A DNA stretch of 17,119 nucleotides from NCBI GenBank assembly GCA_946631345.1, contig CAMPAA010000042.1:1-17119 (forward strand). The letters run 5' to 3'. Both the position numbers and the translations under genes were made by a program. The notes under the pieces are model-generated. The model was not told where the DNA came from, did not search any database, and worked only from the letters and a program-made list of their open reading frames with translations. The stretch's first letter is position 1. Every line of letters starts with the position of its first letter. Positions 15,328 to 17,119 of this stretch are shown here, piece by piece. Source of the DNA: an uncultured Verrucomicrobiota bacterium. Its GTDB lineage: Bacteria; Verrucomicrobiota; Kiritimatiellia; RFP12; UBA1067.

Positions 15328-16157
15328 GAAAGGTAGTCCTTGCCGCGTGCATTGAGGCGCACGCTCTTGAAACGGCGGTTCACCTTGTCGGCGAGTGCGG
15401 CATCGCGGCGGTCGCGTTCGCGCTGCTCTTCGCATGTCGCAGGTGCCTGCCCGTCGGACATGGCGAGGCGCGAGCGGGTGAGAGCCAGCGCCTCTTCGCG
15501 GGAGAAGTGGTCTAGGAAGTCGAGTTCGGCGGCGATCCGCAGGGGCGATATGATGTCCAGCAGCTCCCATTCAGAAAGCAGCCGGCAGGAGCGCAGGATT
15601 GCGATCGAACGCGATATCGCGTCCTCGAACACGCGCGGCAGCTCATCGACAAGGCGGATGCGGGCGTTGGATTCCTGCTGGACGAGATCGGTGAACACGC
15701 GCCCGACACGAGCGGTCAGGTCGCGTTCGTCGATGCCGAGCTGCCGTGAGTTGGCGATCCGGTACAGGTGGGCGGCATCCTTCATCCCGCCGCCGCAGTA
15801 GCCATTGGCCTCCATCCGCAGACCTTCCAGAGCGTTGAGGACGGGGTCAAGGTCTCCGATGAGGTGGAGCGCCTCCAAATGGAACATGCCAGACACCTCC
15901 AGGCCGGTACCGCAGAATTCAGGCCGGGCGGTCACGTATCCGAACTCCGGGTTCCACGCAAGCGGATGGTCTGCGGCGATCTTGGCCTCTTCGCGCATCG
16001 CGGACGAGAAAGCCGCATGGAGCCTGGAGAGTGACGCGAACTCGGACTCTATATGGATGATGTTCTCCGGCGTGAAGGGGAGGTCGGTGCGCTGGCGATA
16101 TAGGCACACAAAGCCATCCGAGAATATGTCCGACTGCTCTATCTCCAAGTCGCTCAT
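15324..16157 (-). CDS. Truncated McsB-like protein, probable protein-arginine pseudokinase
   Basis: A 277-residue homologue of the McsB protein arginine kinase (about 350-365 aa). Residues about 64-215 align by eye with the McsB C-lobe: FGYVT...CGTGLEVSGMFHLEAL parallels GYLTSCPTNVGTGLRASVMMHLPAL, and a Glu-rich QESNARIRL helix matches QERSAREA. The first hundred or so residues of McsB, including the RIRLARN strand, are absent. The NEEDH region is replaced by PENIIHIES (His kept, catalytic Glu lost), the CPTN loop reads RPEF and the ATP-contact Arg in GLRAS is Glu. A late RDRRDA about 249-254 resembles the phosphoarginine-binding RDxxRA. The gene overlaps mcsA and clpC by 4 bp each, so no coding space is missing. 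It is probably a catalytically dead adaptor; a reshaped active enzyme is less likely. Confidence 0.8.
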   Translation of the reverse strand: MSDLEIEQSDIFSDGFVCLYRQRTDLPFTPENIIHIESEFASLSRLHAAFSSAMREEAKIAADHPLAWNPEFGYVTARPEFCGTGLEVSGMFHLEALHLIGDLDPVLNALEGLRMEANGYCGGGMKDAAHLYRIANSRQLGIDERDLTARVGRVFTDLVQQESNARIRLVDELPRVFEDAISRSIAILRSCRLLSEWELLDIISPLRIAAELDFLDHFSREEALALTRSRLAMSDGQAPATCEEQRERDRRDAALADKVNRRFKSVRLNARGKDYLS

Positions 16158-16723
16158 GCCGCGCCGCCGTTTCCATTCGCTTTTCCGTTGTCGAGCTCGT
16201 CGAGCGCCTTGCGTATGCGTGCCGCCTTGCGGTAGTTCTGCCGTGCGACGGCATCCTTAAGCTCCTTCTCAAGAAATGCCCGCGAGGGCTTCCCGTCTGG
16301 AGCCTTCTCCGGGATTTTCCCGATATGCCGGGGCCCGTATGAGCCTACAAGGAACTCCTTCCTGATCTCCTTGCCGAACTGCGCCCAGCAATCCGGGCAT
16401 CCTACAGCGCGGCTTTCCTTGATCTGCTCCCAGGTGCGTCCGCATACGGGGCATTTGCGCACATGGAGCGGTTCCGAATTCGCGACGCCCTCGATCAGGC
16501 CAACGGCCGCATCAAGGAAGTTCCTGATGAACGCTGGCGGCTCTTCGCCGTCTGGAGTGAGTATTGTTGGTTTTCCTCCGTCGTCCGCCTTCTTCTTGCC
16601 CGTGCCGGAGTTCTGCTTGGCCAGACAGCTTTTGCAGACGTATAGTTCGTCGTCATCGCCGTTGGCGTCCTTGCGGTGCAACACTCCTGTTGCTTCGTTC
16701 TCGTGGCAAATTTCGCAGAGCAT
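16154..16723 (-). CDS. mcsA: McsA-like zinc-binding ClpC adaptor with UVR domain
   Basis: A 189-residue protein with four CxxC pairs (Cys3/6, 30/33, 91/94, 109/112), enough for two zinc sites, as in McsA of Bacillus. The CPVCGRTWEQIKESRAVGCP block and the later GPRHIGKIP parallel the McsA pattern. Residues about 148-176 are a UVR motif (LEKELKDAVARQNYRKAARI), the helix pair shared with UvrB/UvrC and with the ClpC middle domain. In Bacillus, McsA activates McsB and helps deliver substrates to ClpC. ATG 16723 is chosen because MLCEICHE begins directly at the first zinc pair; TTG 16729 would overlap the upstream gene. A Gly/Lys/Asp-rich stretch about 38-60 separates the two zinc halves. It overlaps the McsB-like gene by 4 bp. 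Confidence 0.88.
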   Translation of the reverse strand: MLCEICHENEATGVLHRKDANGDDDELYVCKSCLAKQNSGTGKKKADDGGKPTILTPDGEEPPAFIRNFLDAAVGLIEGVANSEPLHVRKCPVCGRTWEQIKESRAVGCPDCWAQFGKEIRKEFLVGSYGPRHIGKIPEKAPDGKPSRAFLEKELKDAVARQNYRKAARIRKALDELDNGKANGNGGAA

Positions 16724-16725
16724 GG

Positions 16726-17115
16726 TCAATCGATGTATAGGGCTGGGATCTGAATGCCGGAGGATTTCAGCTCGCCCGGTTTTCGGGCGGCAGGCTTGGC
16801 CGCCTCCTTCTTTACCTCTGGTTTGGCCTCTTCCTTCTTGGTCTCTTCCTTCTTGGCGACAGGTTTTGCCGAGTTCTCCTTTGGCGCGGAGTTAACCTCT
16901 TCCTTTGCAGTTGGCTTCGTCGGATTGTCCTGTGGCGTGGTTGCCTTGTAGAGGGCGGTGACGCCCCACGCAACTAGCACGAGCAGAGCAATCGCGGCCC
17001 CAGCAACCACAACCATGCGTCCTGTGTTCGGCGGCAGCTTCTGCACATTGGCGAAAACGCCATGCGAGACGTTGGACATCGTGTCGCGGAACCTCTCGGC
17101 GGCCGAAGGGTTCAC
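16726..17115 (-). CDS. Single-pass membrane protein with Lys/Glu/Pro-rich tail (5' end uncertain)
   Basis: The frame runs from the right edge to a TGA at 16728-16726, two bases before mcsA. It contains one transmembrane segment (VVVAGAAIALLVLVAWGVTALY) followed by about 75 residues rich in Lys, Glu, Ala and Pro with KKEE-type repeats and ending IQIPALYID. Possible starts are GTG 17115, or ATG 17079, which has GAGAGG nine bases upstream; the frame is also open to the window edge, so the gene could be partial. The layout recalls TonB-like or anchor proteins with an extended linker, but there is no TonB C-terminal domain. I do not recognise a family. Its position suggests it is the first visible gene of the mcsA-clpC operon. 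Confidence 0.6.
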   Translation of the reverse strand: MNPSAAERFRDTMSNVSHGVFANVQKLPPNTGRMVVVAGAAIALLVLVAWGVTALYKATTPQDNPTKPTAKEEVNSAPKENSAKPVAKKEETKKEEAKPEVKKEAAKPAARKPGELKSSGIQIPALYID

Positions 17116-17119
17116 CGGT

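Noticed and set aside
15328..15570. N-terminal extension of ClpC by 81 codons
   Set aside because: It overlaps the McsB-like gene in another frame, is Arg/Pro-rich shadow sequence, and the Clp_N domain begins exactly at ATG 15327.

Overview
The window looks like chromosomal DNA of a high-GC Gram-negative bacterium. A lipid A-type acyltransferase implies an outer membrane with LPS. A McsA/McsB-like/ClpC cluster, a XylR-like AraC regulator fused to a sugar-binding domain, Gfo/Idh and TIM-barrel sugar enzymes, and secreted LamG proteins together suggest the PVC superphylum, most likely Kiritimatiellota, Lentisphaerota or Verrucomicrobiota. This placement is inferred from gene content only. I see no rRNA, tRNA, CRISPR array or transposase.

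Region 1 (1-5848, + strand) is a tightly packed envelope operon. It holds the tail of an unidentified gene, a membrane-tethered AMP-dependent acyl ligase, a GT4 glycosyltransferase, a CgeB-like glycosyltransferase, an LpxL/HtrB-type acyltransferase and a calcineurin-like phosphoesterase. Successive genes overlap by 4 bp (TTGA, ATGA, ATGA, GTGA) and the last gap is 3 bp, so they are probably co-transcribed and translationally coupled. The likely joint task is building or acylating a glycolipid such as LPS.

Region 2 (5851-12523) is a sugar-responsive module. A divergent regulator (- strand) faces an oxidoreductase, a TIM-barrel isomerase/epimerase, a secreted three-LamG protein and a secreted endonuclease/exonuclease/phosphatase-fold protein (+ strand). 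The 121-bp divergent spacer holds two direct repeats 22 bp apart and a palindrome that supplies -35 hexamers to promoters in both directions. This is the best-defined control region in the window. The enzyme pair resembles systems that oxidise and process carbohydrates through keto-sugar intermediates, but the substrate cannot be read from sequence.

Region 3 (12524-12813) is a 290-bp gap between convergent operons, with a tandem octamer repeat, a perfect 20-bp palindrome and a weak possible bidirectional terminator.

Region 4 (12814-17119, - strand) is a protein quality-control operon: a single-pass membrane protein with a Lys/Glu-rich tail, McsA, an McsB-like protein and ClpC. The most striking feature of the window is that the McsB homologue lacks the N-terminal half of the arginine kinase domain and has lost recognisable catalytic and ATP-binding residues, while its C-terminal region and its place between mcsA and clpC are kept. 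It is probably a pseudokinase adaptor for ClpC.
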